Part shown: positions 33,885 to 45,459 of the stretch, piece by piece
How the letters are laid out: every line of letters begins with the position of its first letter
Position numbering within the stretch: position 1 is the stretch's first letter
Source: Puccinia triticina
Taxonomy: Eukaryota > Basidiomycota > Pucciniomycetes > Pucciniales > Pucciniaceae
Assembly: GCF_026914185.1 (NCBI RefSeq)
Contig: NC_070560.1
Span: forward strand, 6,811,501-6,875,500
Length of the DNA stretch: 64,000 bases
Reading direction: 5' to 3'
Translations under genes and position numbers: made by a program
The notes under the pieces: model-generated
What the model saw: the letters and a program-made list of their open reading frames with translations, nothing else
Database searches by the model: none
Told to the model about the DNA's origin: nothing

Positions 33885-35420
33885 GTTGAGCCCGTGTTAG
33901 GCCAACCAAGAAATGATTCTTTTTTCAATAAAAGATATTTTCTGAGCCTCTTTCCATGTTTGGAAAAAGGCTACATAAGTGAGAAATTACAAAAAAAAAA
34001 GGATGAGTCTTGGTCCAAATCCGCAGAGTTTTTCTGACAAAATTTAGAGAAATGGTCTCTATGATACAATAAATCGCAGGCCCAACATAGAAATGTGTGG
34101 TGTCCCAGTTGGCAAGGTTGGAAGTGCCCCCCTCCTTGAAGTGTAGTGATGTTCTGGGTTTGATCCCGGTGGCAAGTTACATTTTTTGCCAGGCCATTCT
34201 TGAACCGCTCACCAGACCCCAACCATGGCGCCCACAGCAGGCCAACATGAGGAATTTGCCGACTGAAGGCCCCGCACGTTGGAGGTTGCGCATACTGCAG
34301 GTGGAAATCACTCCTGCTCCAGGTGACACCAAAACTTCAGGGTGGGGTCACAGGGGTCGTCTCCACATCGTGTCCCACGTCAAACCGCGGTTGGAGGTGC
34401 TCCATGGTGTATTCACTCACACATAGTACTCTTTTATCTTCAATGGTTCAATAGTTATCTACATATAACTAAAGAAATGGCCTCTGGGGGCCAAACAAAC
34501 CAGTACAAATACCTGTCATGCAAGTAACGCTGGCGTTGGTATGCAAGCAACGCCGGCGTCAATACTTTATTGTATTAACCGCGTCCGTTCAATGCGGAGT
34601 CTGTTCCCTCTGAATTGACTCCTGGTGTGACTCTCTGAAAGGATTTGGTAAGAGAGTTTGCTCTTCTGCTTGAACAGACCAGCAAATCCATTAAAGCAGA
34701 CTCCAGAGTCATGTTGTCAAGTATGTTCAAGCGGACTTGGTGATCAAATTTCACCAAGTACGCTCAACCATATTGCTTGAATGGACTCTTATCACACATC
34801 AATAATCAAGCCCGTTCAAGCAGATTGCTCAAACGGACTCTTACAGACACCAGTTCCATTCAAGCAATGTTAAACTGATAATTGATCTGCATGAATTCAG
34901 CAATCATAACACCTACATAATTCCCCTCATCATATATGCTTGACAATCCCATCATCATCAACTTTCACACTCTCTTCATTCTCAACAATCCCATTATCAT
35001 CAATTCTTGCCCTCCCATCATTACCAGCAATATTCACATTCCCATGTTCTTTTTCTCTGTGGCAAGAGCACCAACATTCTATTTATGAGCCTCAAGATTT
35101 TCCTCATACTCAACAATCAAATGATCCAAATAATGAGTGGTCTTCATCCCCAAATTTCCATCAACATTGACAACAGACCCCCGCATACACAGTATCATCA
35201 AAATCATGAATCTCCTGACAATTTCAATTGTCAAATACAAAACCAATCTAAACAAAGTATCATCTAAATCATGAATCTTCTTACAGTTTCAATCCTCAAC
35301 CACAAAACCAATCTGAACACAGCTCACACAAATCTCCATCCCAGCATGGAAATAACAATCATGGCAACCACACCTCCAGGTTGTCTATTTTTAACTTGCT
35401 CAACTCCCAGAGTGCTTCAC
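33885..35420. other. Intergenic with dispersed repeat and short hairpins
   Basis: 33890-34030 resembles, in inverted orientation, the sequence at 39905-40060 (GTGAGAAATTAC followed by an A run). Around 34555-34870 there are repeated inverted pairs such as CCGTTCAAGCAGATTGCTCA with AACGG. 34930-35160 is a CATCA/TTCTC-biased stretch. No gene supported. Confidence 0.5.
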
Positions 35421-36124
35421 TAGAGGTGGTCACTTTGAACCCGCTGCGGGTATCCGCCAGGTTGGGCGGATACCCGCCAGCGGATGCGGATGCGGATGTC
35501 TGAGATTCCGGCAAAATACAGCAGGTACCCGTGTATTCCGGCGGGTATCCGCTCTCCCTAGGGTATGGGAGCTGCGGCGGTTGGCAGCCATGAAGCCGTT
35601 ATATGTTGCTGTTGATCGGGGGGAGTCCCTCCCGGTCAACAGCAACGTACAATGGTTGACCAGGATGAGTCCTTCCCGGTCAACAGGCATATGTATCAAG
35701 CAGTCAACCGGGAGAAATCCCTCCTGGTTGACAACTAGACATACCAGTCAACCGGGAGGGACGACTATACACACCATTCAACCGGGAGGAATTCCTCCTG
35801 GTTGGCAGTCATATCGAGCAGTCGACCGGGAGGAGTCCCTCCCGGTCAACAGCCATATCGAGCAGTTGACCGGGAGGCGTCCCTCCTGGACGAAGGCATT
35901 ATGAAGCAGTCAACCAAGAGAAGTCCCTCCCGGTCGACAGCCATATAGAGCAGTTGGCCAGTAGAAGTGCCTCCCGGTTGACTGAAATATGCAGCAGTCA
36001 ACCGGTAAGCACGTTTTGAGGGGCGGGTATCCGCCCCAGAGAGCGGGTACCCACTGTTGGATGCGGATGTCGAGATATGGGTTAAATGCGCCGCGGGTAC
36101 CCGGATGCAAAGTGACCATCTCTA
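35421..36124. mobile_element. Non-autonomous hAT element (copy-2 family)
   Basis: The left end TAGAGGTGGTCACTTTGAAC and right end AGTGACCATCTCTA are inverted repeats related to those of hAT copy 2. Subterminal GCGGGTATCCGCC and GCGGATGCGGATG motifs match that family. The interior (about 35590-36010) is a hairpin array with CTCCCGGTCAAC and GTTGACCGGGAGG arms. The flanking bases (TGCTTCAC and TTCAAAAT) do not match, so the target duplication is lost or the ends have recombined. Confidence 0.75.
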
Positions 36125-36784
36125 TTCAAAATTACATATCAACCCAATATACCTGAGAGAAATCAACTCATTCTATCCATCCGCTTGATAAATAGCAACT
36201 TCACATTTACATCTCTTGGAGTCAATGCCTCAACCAGAGATGCACTCAACAATCAAGGTGAAGGTATCCATAGATTCAAGGTGAAGGGTACAATTCACCA
36301 TAACATTGGAAGTTTGCTTCCACTTTCACAGGAATTCCCCAAATTCTTACAGCTGGACATGTATGACACAGAAAATGAGTCCGAAAACCACAGAGTTCAT
36401 GGTCAAGATCTACTTCCAGGACTTATGCAAAGAATCCAAACAATCCTTCACCATTAATATCCTCTCATGCAACAGTTTGAATTTGTTCCATCTGAAATAA
36501 ATCCAAATCACTCAATAAGGCTTACTGATAATGCTACAAATGTGGATCAAAGAGTTTACAAACTCCCAACAGGTGACCAAATTACTTAATATCATCAAAG
36601 GTTTGAAAATTTTATGACATTTCCTTTGCTCTGTCCCATTCCCTTTTGGGCGTTTCACATCCTGTGACTTTCACACCCCCTTTAACCCCAAATTTGGGGG
36701 CTATGCCCTTGCTGTGATTTACGAACCCCTATGACTTTAACACCCCCTGGAACCCCAAATTTGGGGGCTTCCCCTTGTAAAGGA
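36125..36784. other. Intergenic, AT-rich
   Basis: AT-rich sequence. Near 36650-36775 a partial direct repeat occurs (TTTCACACCCCCTTTAACCC / TTTAACACCCCCTGGAACCC, each followed by CAAATTTGGGGGC). No gene recognised. Confidence 0.5.
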
Positions 36785-36792
36785 TATACGAT

Positions 36793-38608
36793 GGGGGTTG
36801 AGAAATTGACTCCCATAAATTAAAAAATCAACTCCCAAATGCAGTTTACGTTGCGCGGACTGGGTCGCGACGTCTCCCCCGGCTCCTCATGACCGAAGTT
36901 TGACCCGGGGTGGCTTTGAGAGTCTGAATTGTAATTCCGCAATCCCAAACGGGAGTCGGGATTTTAATTTTACCAAAAACCCCAAAAAATAAAGAAATAT
37001 TCATATCTCCTCACTGGAGTACCCAAAAAGTCCCAAATTTTTAAGCCAATCTAGATACAATGTCTAGAAAATATGTTGAGATTTACAGAAGTAGAAACAA
37101 TCAGGAAGGCTGTGCGCAACAGGGGGGTTAATTTGGCGGATTTCCTACTAAGGAAATCCCGCAAAACCTTATCTAAGGAGCTCCAAATGGCCCCAATTTT
37201 TTTCTGCAATAAGGATAGACTCTTTGAAACATAATTTGAGCTTCATGGCATTAGCACACATCAGGCACACCTTGTGTAGCCGGGGGCTGATTTGGCGGAA
37301 ATCCTGTGAAACCTTATCTAAGGTGCTCCAAATGGCCCCAATTTTTTTCTGCAATAGGAATAGACTCTTTAAAGCATATTTTGAGCTTCACAGCATTAGC
37401 ACACCTCAGGGACACCTTGTGTAGCCGGGGGCTGATTTGGCGGATTTCCTACAAAGGCAATCTGCCAAATCCTTAGCTGTGGTGCTCCAAACACCCCCAG
37501 ATTTTTTCTGCAATATAAATACACTCTCTAGAAAATTTGATGAGCCTCAAGGAGGTATTACACATCAGGAAAACCTTCTATAAGTGGGGGGGGGCTAATT
37601 TGATTTCCTACTAAGGAACTGCACCAAATCCTTATCCACAGTGCTTTATAGAAGGCATTCCTGATTTGTAATAGCTCCTTGGGGCACAACATATTTTCTA
37701 GAGAGTGTATTTATATTTTAGAAAAAATCTGGGGGTGTTTGGAGCACCGTAGCTAAGGATTTGGCAGATTGCCTTTGTAGGAAATCCGCCAAATCAGCCC
37801 CCAGCTACGCAAGGTGTCCCTGAGGTTTTCTAATTCCTTGAAGCTCAAAATATGTTTAAAAGAGTCTATTATTATTTCAGAAAAAATTTGGGGCCATTTG
37901 GAGCACCCTAGATAAGGTTTTGCGGGATTTCCATAGTAGGAAATCCGCCAAATCAGCCCCCAGCTACACAAGGTGTTCCTGAGGTGTGCTAATGCCGTGA
38001 AGCTCAAAATATGTTTTAAAGAGTCTATTATTATTGCAGAAAAAATTTGGGGCCATTTGGAGCACCTTAGATAAGGTTTCACAGGATTTCCTTAGTAGGA
38101 AATCCGCCAAATCAGCCCCCAGCTACACAAGGTGTTCCTGATGTGTAATACGTCCTTGGAGCTCAAAGTATTTTCTAGAGAGGGTATTCTCATGGCAGAA
38201 AAAAATTGGGGCCGTTTGGAGCACCATAGATAAGGTTTTGGGGGTTTGCCTTAGTAGGAAAACCGCCAAATCAGCCCCCGGCTACACAAGGTGCCCCTGA
38301 GGTGTGATAATGCCGTGAAGCTCAGCATATTTTCTAGACAGTGTATCTAGATTGCTGTGAAATTTTGGGAGCGTTTGGGGACTCCAGTGAGGAGGTATAA
38401 ATATTTCTCTATTTTCTGGGATTTTTCGTAAAATTAAAATCCCAACTCCTGTTTGGGATCGCAGAATTACAATTCCAACTCCCAAAACGCCCCCGGGTCA
38501 AAATGCGATCACAAGGACCCGCGGAAGACGTCCCAAAGCGGTCCGCGCGACATAAACTGCGTTTGGGAGTTGATTTTGTTATTTGAGGGAGTCAATTTCT
38601 CAACCCCC
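36793..38608. mobile_element. Palindromic (foldback) transposon 2, GGGGGTT ends
   Basis: The element runs from GGGGGTTGAGAAATTGACTC to GAGTCAATTTCTCAACCCCC, flanked by TATACGAT (36785-36792) and TATAAGAT (38609-38616), an 8-bp duplication with one mismatch. The outer 280 bp are inverted copies of each other. Each arm then holds about three to four copies of a roughly 180-bp unit (core AAATCAGCCCCCAGCTACAC...GAAATCCGCCAAATC), inverted between arms. The whole 1.8 kb therefore folds back around position about 37670. It shares its terminal GGGGGTT, palindromic layout and 8-bp duplication with 16567-18605, but not its internal sequence. No coding capacity. Confidence 0.85.
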
Positions 38609-38786
38609 TATAAGATTTACAGAAAGCTTACAGTCTTCATTAGTTACACATTCACCTCATTAGTAACTTAATTAAATCATTATAGTACATTCCTTTTACA
38701 GAAGTCTTCCCACACATTAAACCCTTTACATACATTTCTCATCATGTACTATGCCTATTGTACACATTACATCATTGGATCTGTGC

Positions 38787-39134
38787 CAACTCTGAAACCA
38801 ATCCAATACACGTGTTGGTATTCATTGATATTGGATTGGTTTTGTTTCCAATACATCATATCTGTATTGGATCTGCAAACCAATACAATCCAGATGCATT
38901 GAGATACGTGGATCAGGTCCCCAATCCAATCCAATATTCAATAAATTGCTTGGGTGGGCCATTGGATTTTGTCCAAATGGCCCAGAAAAGAAAGAGAAAA
39001 AAATCAATACAATACCATCATATTGTATCTGTTTGTCAATACAATATGTGGTATCAAATTCTTGTGTATTGAAAAAATGATGTGAGCCATGGTATTGCCA
39101 ATACCTGTCTTGGATTGGATTGGTTTCAGCGCTG
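38787..39134. mobile_element. Small hAT-like MITE, 348 bp
   Basis: The ends CAACTCTGAAACCAATCC and GGATTGGTTTCAGCGCTG are inverted repeats. TCTGTGC lies immediately outside both ends (38780-38786 and 39135-39141). The interior is made of CCAATAC/GTATTGG motifs in both orientations. No coding capacity. Confidence 0.7.
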
Positions 39135-39141
39135 TCTGTGC

Positions 39142-40496
39142 TTACCTCTTTCAGCAGTGCTCATCATTACAAGTGTTACTATGTTCACATCATCTTCCCC
39201 ATTTGTACAGTCCTTCTTCCCATAGCTAGAATTTCTCTTGATTGGTCATCTTTCAGCTGAACATAAGAAAAACTGTCTTCCCCCCCACTTGTAGAGCATG
39301 GAGAAATTATAGTAGAAATTCCTCATCAACCATTGCTTATTGAAATCATTACTATTGCTTCTCAATCCATTGCTATTGAACATTTCCCATTGCACCTCTG
39401 AACTCATCATTGCTATTGAACCATTGCCATTGCTTCCCCCTCATCAATCATCTACTCAACCCTCTCACATTCAGTAGTCAAACAGTGGTTAAGCTCATAG
39501 TACTAGCCCCCTAAGATCAAGTAGAAATCAGCCACACCTTTCTTCTTTTTCTTAGTGTTACTCTCATCCCCTCAGCATTATTCAGGAAGGCAGCCTCACC
39601 AACACCCTTCCATAGCTTAAATTAGTACTAGTGTTGCTATCCATCTCCCTTCCAAGCTCTATTCCCACCTTTGAGTAGTTCCACAATGTGGAATTTTGGG
39701 GAATTTAAATACACAATTCTGGCCAAAAACTTAATGACTAGGGCTTGAACCCACAACCCTCACTCATTTGAGAGGTCAACCTGAGCACCATAAACTCATG
39801 CAGAAACCACTATATAGTGCTAAATACCATTTTTTGAATTTCCCTGCCACAAATCAACCCAAGTCCACATTATTCCAAGTATCCTCAGTGTTTCAGACCT
39901 TGCAAATTTGTCAAGTTTTTCTTTTCTTTTTTTTTTTGTAATTTCTCACATGTGTGGCCTTTTTCTTCACATGGGAGGAAGCACAAAGAAAACATGCTTT
40001 TTTTATTTCTTTCTGGATAAGCCCAATGTGGGCCCAACCTGAGAATGACAGCCTTGGTTGGCTGGGGTGGGTTACCCAACGTGCCCAACTGGGTTTCAAC
40101 TGCGGGGTCATGCCAAGATAGCAAGTTGGTTGAGTTGTCCTTCCCGCTGAGTCGGATAGGTCAGGGATGACTTTCCCATCAAGATCTGCAGGTCTTCCAG
40201 AAGTGATCAAGAGCCCAAAAAGCTAGATTTCCCTGCAACAATCTAGACTTTTTGGGTCTAATCCGGTAATCACCTGATTGGAACACGTTTTCTGGCCGGA
40301 TTTGGCCTGGAAAGATGTGAGAGGATCATGGCAATTACACATGGGGTCTTTCATTTGCAATGTTTTATCTTATCATGACATGTCGATGTACACAACACAA
40401 ATTATTTTTTACTGGAACCGGATTCTAGACAGAAGGTTCCACGAAGTCGAGGAAGAACAAAATGGGCCAAAAAAGGGTTTTTAGATTATTAAATTA
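39142..40496. other. Intergenic with dispersed repeats
   Basis: AT-rich sequence with CATTGCTATTGAA-type simple repeats (39330-39450). 39905-40060 is an inverted relative of 33890-34030. The last 100 bases match the 3' flank of the paralogous gene at 46507 (ACTGG..CCGGATT, then AGACAG), so the gene duplication included downstream sequence. Confidence 0.5.
39735..39800 (-). ncRNA. tRNA-like (possible SINE head) segment, minus strand
   Basis: On the minus strand, TGGTGCTCAGGTTG (A-box-like) is followed by GTTGTGGGTTCAAGCCCT (B-box). It shares the B-box context with the segment at 3957-4030. No full cloverleaf is evident. Confidence 0.3.
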
Positions 40497-41839
40497 TTAT
40501 GTTGGGTTGAATCTGAAAGCATCGAGGAAGTTTTGAGCGGCCAACTGGTGGAGTCTGTTCCACTGATAAAACCAAGCCTTGTAGTACATCTTATGAGAAG
40601 GTTGATCTGCTTGATGGACCACAGGGAGAAAAATATGGTCGGCCATAAAGAAGATAGTTTTAGGGAAAGTTTGAAGCTGAGAGATTGAATCATGGATAGT
40701 CATGATATCTTCGAACTGGTCTCCGTCAATATCCCCGCACAGAGCCTCGACCAGCTTCTCGATACTTTCAGCAAGCATGGTAGCCATTTGAGTGAATATA
40801 TCGAGCTCCCTGGAAGTCAGATTGGTGACCATGCTGAAGTTTTCTTTATCGGCTGACATATGTTGCAGCTTTGCCAATAACATCCTTGTTATTTTGATCA
40901 GTGCGATCACCGATGTTATTGTACGAGGTTGACCGCGTAGTGGTGCTATATTGGATCTAGTATTCCGATCTTCATTCACAGGCCGGGAACGAGTTCGATG
41001 TTTTGATTGAGGTGCGGGTCGATTACAGAATGTGATAAACTTTTGGAGGCAGTCATCCATCGAGTCTATGTGCGATTGCCATCCATCTCGGATAAAATTC
41101 AATTCAGACATGTTCATGAATTCGAGTGCCCTGTCGATAGAAACGGAGGAAATATGTGCCATCGCGAGCATTTCTCTCCTCCTCTGAGCGTCCTCGACGG
41201 CAACTGCGAGCCCTGACCCCACCATAAAACGATGACAGTTTCGAAGAAAGTCGCAAATGTTTCCGGTCACCACGTTTGCTATGAGACCCAGGCGGGAACA
41301 TGTGGCTTGTTTCGCTTTCTTGAAGTCCTGGTCATGCCTGACTTCTTGTGGGTCCAAGCCTGGGTTGATGCAAGCCACGGCAAATTTAATTTTACCCAAG
41401 GTGACATCCAGCTTTGACAGAGCTTTCAGCGCTAGTTTGAGTTGCGAAATTGGGGTGGTCTTAGGATTGGAGCGACTGATAAGTGCGTTCGAAAGGGCTG
41501 TGACTTGGCGTTTTAGGCTAGGGAAATGTTTTGATTTGAGTTGATCTATGAGCTCCGTTCTGATTTCGACTTGGTTGAATAGTACGAGTGGGTCTGGGCG
41601 ATTGACGATGTTATCGGAAAGTGTGTAATATGCATCGCTGATACGTCCTATCTCATTGGCGACCACAACTATTCACATAGGATTTGCTGAACCGAATCAG
41701 CCAGTCTTGCCAACTCTTCAAGGTGTGGTGCAGATCACATACCCTCGTGGTATTTGATCTGATCTGAACTACCTTCATTTCCAAGTGAGCTGAAGGATTC
41801 GATCAGCCCTGACATCGCGCGTTCTTGAGAGTTGGCCAT
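40497..41839 (-). CDS. Lineage-specific protein of unknown function, paralogue A
   Basis: Two exons (41839-41743 and 41668-40497) join in phase to give 422 residues. Exon 1 encodes MANSQERAMSGLIESFSSLG and ends in KYHE; exon 2 holds the rest. The protein appears soluble and mostly helical, with no signal peptide, membrane segment or motif I recognise. It contains a basic linker (KHRTRSRPVNEDRNTRS). The C-terminal part with HQADQPSHKMYYKAWFY is the most conserved against paralogue B (46507-47841); residues match along the whole length. The intron starts GTATGTGATCTGCACCA in both genes. The frame is clean and splice sites are shared, so this is probably a real gene. A transposon origin is possible but no element ends enclose it. 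Confidence 0.75.
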
Positions 41840-42043
41840 GGTGTTGCAGTTGAGCTGTTCAGGGTTATCTGTGAAGGGTGTTAACTTTGAGTCTTGACCA
41901 GAGGGTCTCCCTGGGCATTACCGTGGATTGAGCTTAGTCAGTCCTCCCTTCATATCAAAAGTTGGCAGCAAACTTGACACCAAATTACCAATGCTCCCCG
42001 CAGGGGCGCGCTGCGAAGCGAGGCAACTTGCGAAGCAGAAGAT
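41840..42043. other. Upstream spacer of paralogue A
   Basis: Presumed 5' flank of the minus-strand gene, ending in a GC-rich module (CCCCGCAGGGGCGCGCTGCG, AAGCGAGGCAACTTGCGAAG). Confidence 0.4.
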
Positions 42044-42045
42044 TA

Positions 42046-42175
42046 GGACGGTTCACGAGGGCCGAAATCAGCAAGACCAAAATAAAGTTTATCCCACGGT
42101 CCCAGCCAATTTGGCTGGGAAGGCTTGCTGATTTAAAACATCAGCAGGGTTAAAAAATCCCTACGTGAACCGTCC
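42046..42175. mobile_element. 130-bp TA-flanked MITE, copy 1
   Basis: The ends GGACGGTTCACG and CGTGAACCGTCC are inverted repeats flanked by TA dinucleotides (42044-42045 and 42176-42177), as for Tc1/mariner elements. The centre CCCAGCCAATTTGGCTGGGA is a hairpin. The inverse copy at 42962-43092 shares the central hairpin and the GATAAACTTTATTT segment. Confidence 0.8.
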
Positions 42176-42177
42176 TA

Positions 42178-42956
42178 CAGTTGCGAGGGGCATATTACTG
42201 TACGACCTCGCCCGCAAAATCAAATCTGAGATGCGGGCCAAATTAAGCCCATGCATATGGGCTTACTACAACATGTAAATGATATTTTTGGGCCTTTTGG
42301 AGGTTGTAGATTCTAGTTCTATCCGGGCTAAGGTTTCTGACCAGCCAGTTTTTTTTTTTTTTTTTTTTGGCCCCTACATTACGAACCCGCTGCTAAGTAC
42401 ATGCCATAAGCCCATAATTATGGTTTTATAAGCTGTAATTCCATGACTATGGAGCTCATAAACCCATAGCCATGGGGTCCGAGCACTCATCAGCCCATAG
42501 CTACAGAGTCTGAGTGCCCTCTTCAGAATGCTACAGAGTCCAAGTGCCCTCTTCAGAATCCTCTCATCACCCTTCACACAATTTGAACATAGGAGAAGTG
42601 CATAACAAGCTTGATGGCGCGAGACAACCACGTTCAAAGATCAATCATCAGCGGATGGGTTTTCCAACCTGCAGCCCGCCACTTTTACTCTTGGCACAGT
42701 TGCTTCTGTTCTTGCCCGGGTACATATGTCTTCAAGGATGATCTGCCAAGGTTCTGTTTGATCCACACATGGGCATCACTGGCTGCTTCTCCTTGGGACT
42801 CAAGACCATCCCAGAGGTCGTTCATTCAGAAATTCATTGTCAGATCCTGCCAAATTAGGCTGAATCTCCCGGGTTTCTTTTCCTCCCAGATCCAAAAATT
42901 CCGAACCGGGGACCCCCGGGGGTTTACTCTGTACAGTAATATGCCCCTCGCAACTG
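42178..42956. mobile_element. Tc1/mariner-like non-autonomous element, 779 bp
   Basis: A 26-bp inverted repeat, CAGTTGCGAGGGGCATATTA followed by CTGTAC, lies at both ends and is flanked by TA (42176-42177 and 42957-42958). CAGT ends with a TA target are typical of Tc1/mariner. It directly abuts the MITE on its left, sharing the same TA, and lies 5 bp from the MITE on its right. No transposase frame. The interior has CCATAGCCATGGGG-type repeats near 42410-42560 and a 20-base T run at 42350-42369. Confidence 0.8.
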
Positions 42957-42961
42957 TATTA

Positions 42962-43092
42962 GCACTGTTCACGTAAGAAATCTATGACCATGTGAGAGAT
43001 ATACATCAGCATACTTTCCCAGCCAAATTGGCTGGCACAATGGGATAAACTTTATTTCAATCTTGCTGATGTTTAGCTTACGTGAACAGTGC
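42962..43092. mobile_element. 131-bp TA-flanked MITE, copy 2 (inverted)
   Basis: The ends GCACTGTTCACGTAAG and CTTACGTGAACAGTGC are inverted repeats flanked by TA (42960-42961 and 43093-43094). The interior is the reverse complement of the MITE at 42046-42175, including CCCAGCCAAATTGGCTGG. Confidence 0.8.
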
Positions 43093-43124
43093 TATTTGAA
43101 GGCTTGCGCTGCAATCTAGCGTGC

Positions 43125-43671
43125 AAGACTTGCCTAACTTAACACAAGTCCCCCCTGGTGGGAGCGCTGTGGCTGGCGGCAAAGCCGCCCCTCCCGCAGG
43201 GAGGGACTTGCGCATTATCCCAAATTTTACGCGGGAGCAGAAAGTTCATTTGGCTGAGAGGTTTTTAAAAATTTTATAGCTCCTCCCCCAGCCTCTCCAC
43301 CAATATGCCCTATCTGCACCCTATGCTACTTTTCTTTCTCTACAATTTGGTCTACTCAGATTTTTTCTATCCCACTCTGTTGACCTTTTCAAAAGATCAA
43401 AAATGCACAAGTCTTCCAAATGAGGCTCCACTTGTTTGGGACTCCAGGAGTTGTTTTTCTGGCTACAAGATAAATGAGTGGCTCAAATTCCTTGCAAGAA
43501 CAGAACCTAAAACTCTGTGTATTCAGTTTTTCTATATTGGTTGGGATTTTTAGTGTAGCAGATCCTTTCTGCTCCTGCTTAAATCAAGACATAACACATA
43601 AGCCTCTCCTGCGGAGAGCCCTCCGGGCGGGGTCCCCCGGACCCTCCGCTCGAGAGGCTTTGTTAAGCTAG
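43125..43671. repeat. Left inverted arm beside cytochrome b5 gene
   Basis: This block begins with CTAACTTAACACAAGTCCCC and a GC-rich hairpin (43130-43215). It ends with a second GC-rich hairpin and GAGAGGCTTTGTTAAGCTAG (43589-43671). The same order, inverted, appears at 45460-46240. Shared internal landmarks include GGAGCAGAAAG, AATAGCTC, CCCCCAGC and ATTCAGTTTTTCT. It looks like one copy of a dispersed element about 0.55 kb long whose ends are GC-rich hairpins. Confidence 0.65.
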
Positions 43672-44139
43672 AGACTTGCAGAGTTGGCCTTGTAGAATTG
43701 GTGGACCGCAAAACTTTTTCTCACTCCAAGTTCAGCATTGCCGATGTTTGAGCCTGGTTTCCGTAGGGCCTGCATCTTGGCCTGTAAGGCAACCTCGTTA
43801 TGTGCACGCCGCCTGCGATTTTTCCTTGATTTTCGAAAGCAGTCGACTGATCAGCAAGGTTGATTGCACTGCAGCAGGGGGTTTGGCATGGGTTGGTGGA
43901 TTTTTAGTGAAGTTGAGAGGAATCGGGGGAGGGCGGGGTGGGATGGGATGGATGAGTGTGTGAGACTGGTGGCGGCCCGTGGTGCCGTGTCGGATCCGGG
44001 TCCCCGGATCCGGTTCAGCCGGACAGGAGAGACCTTTGTGAAGCCGAGCCAGGCTGAACCTGTGACGATAACCAGACTACATACCCAGACTAGCCTCAGT
44101 GCTCACTGCCTTAATCGATATCCGAAACGTTTGGACCTG

Positions 44140-44866
44140 ATGTCGGAAGATAAAGTAAGCCATTTTGAATTGATAAATCCACATTCGACCTATGTAGTCT
44201 GTTGACTCAAACTACATCTTTTGTTTTCTTTTCCCAAACAACAAACAACAGGATTTCACGTATGAAGAGCTCTCCAAGCTTTCAACCCCTGGCAATTTGC
44301 ACCTGGTCATCAGTGGAAAGGTCTACGCAGTATCCAAGTTCTTGGAGGAACATCCAGGTGGTGATGAAGTCCTATTAAGTGAAGCTGGTAAGGATGCCAC
44401 CGAATCTTTCGAGGACGTCGGCCATAGTGAAGAGGCCCGGACCTTGATGGAGCAGTTTTGCGTAGGAAGTTGCAAACAGGTCAGCTTATACTTTGTCCCT
44501 CTCTTTTTTTGGTATCGTCATCTTTCAGCGGCCAGTCTTCAGACTCGTCTCTAATCGCTCGACCCATCCTCTCCTCTTTCAGGGGGCACCCAAAGGACCG
44601 CCGGTCACCAAAAAGTCAACCCAACAAACTCATACATCGACCTCCGATCAACAGTCAGGGGGCTGGGGTTTCATGGTGCCACTTGCCATCCTGGCTGCTT
44701 ATCTTTCCTATCGTAAGACATCTTTAAACTTGATCTTCATCTCATCATATGATTCAATCAATCAACCCCCCAATCAACCTGACACTAATCGTATTCTCTC
44801 TTCTTGGCTTGAATCGGCTTCACGAAATAAATAAAAACCTCAACAGGTTTCTACTTTGGCGCATAA
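44140..44866 (+). CDS. Cytochrome b5, tail-anchored
   Basis: A haem protein that carries electrons to ER desaturases, hydroxylases and P450s. Four exons (44140-44154, 44252-44479, 44583-44712, 44847-44866) join in phase to give 130 residues, the usual length. Exon 1 encodes only MSEDK, so the start depends on recognising this 15-nt exon; its donor GTAAGC and the in-phase join support it. The haem ligands are His39 in EEHPGG and His63 in DVGHSEEA. A Thr/Ser/Gln-rich linker (residues about 84-105) leads to a C-terminal hydrophobic anchor (GFMVPLAILAAYLSYR then FYFGA), typical of ER or outer mitochondrial membrane forms. It lies between two inverted repeat arms and is oriented against both flanking paralogues. 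No damage seen. Confidence 0.95.
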
Positions 44867-45459
44867 TATAACTAAATTATATCCTATTGTAACCGGGATC
44901 GCTACAGACAATTGTGGCAAGGCATGGAAGGGTAAAGAGGAGCTACAGTTGTGGTGCACCGCCGGGGCAGTCCGTTTTTTCTCTTGGGCGCGGCTCCAGG
45001 ACGGATGGGTCCTGCGGCTGTCCCTGAGTATACTGATGTCCTCGGGCCGCCTGTTTTCTAGCGCAGCCCAACAACGCTCCTAAACGCCGCCACTTTTGTG
45101 TCCGGCCAAGGGCTAACTTGTGAAGTCGTTCCCGGCCCCAAAGAGCCCGGCTGTCCCGATGATAACCAGCCATCCACAGGTTACCGAGCTGCATCGAATG
45201 TGTCACCCCGCCCTGATCCCCATTGAATGAGTCCATAATCCACATTGAATCAGTGTCCTATTGTCATATCCTGGATGCCACTTGCAGCTATGCCCCCGTG
45301 CAGACAGAGGCATCAAAAACACTAAGAGCGTCTCCCGCCCTCAATGCGGCCCCATTGGTTACAAAATTGGTGTAGTCCACATGTGCTTTCTCGGCAGCAC
45401 GGGCAGCTGACCCCGCGCCTTGCTGCTTGGTTCTTGCAGTTTTTGTCCGAGCCTTGGAT
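44867..45459. other. 3' flank of cytochrome b5 gene, no gene recognised
   Basis: Sequence just after the stop is AT-rich. 44940-45440 is GC-richer with short frames on both strands that show no family features. Possibly an old element or a pseudogene fragment, but nothing can be named. Confidence 0.45.

Noticed and set aside
35421..36124. 8-bp target duplication for this hAT element
   Set aside because: TGCTTCAC and TTCAAAAT do not match, so I state the duplication is absent and do not force one.
44867..45459. Possible small gene after cytochrome b5
   Set aside because: Frames on both strands overlap with no conserved features or splice support.
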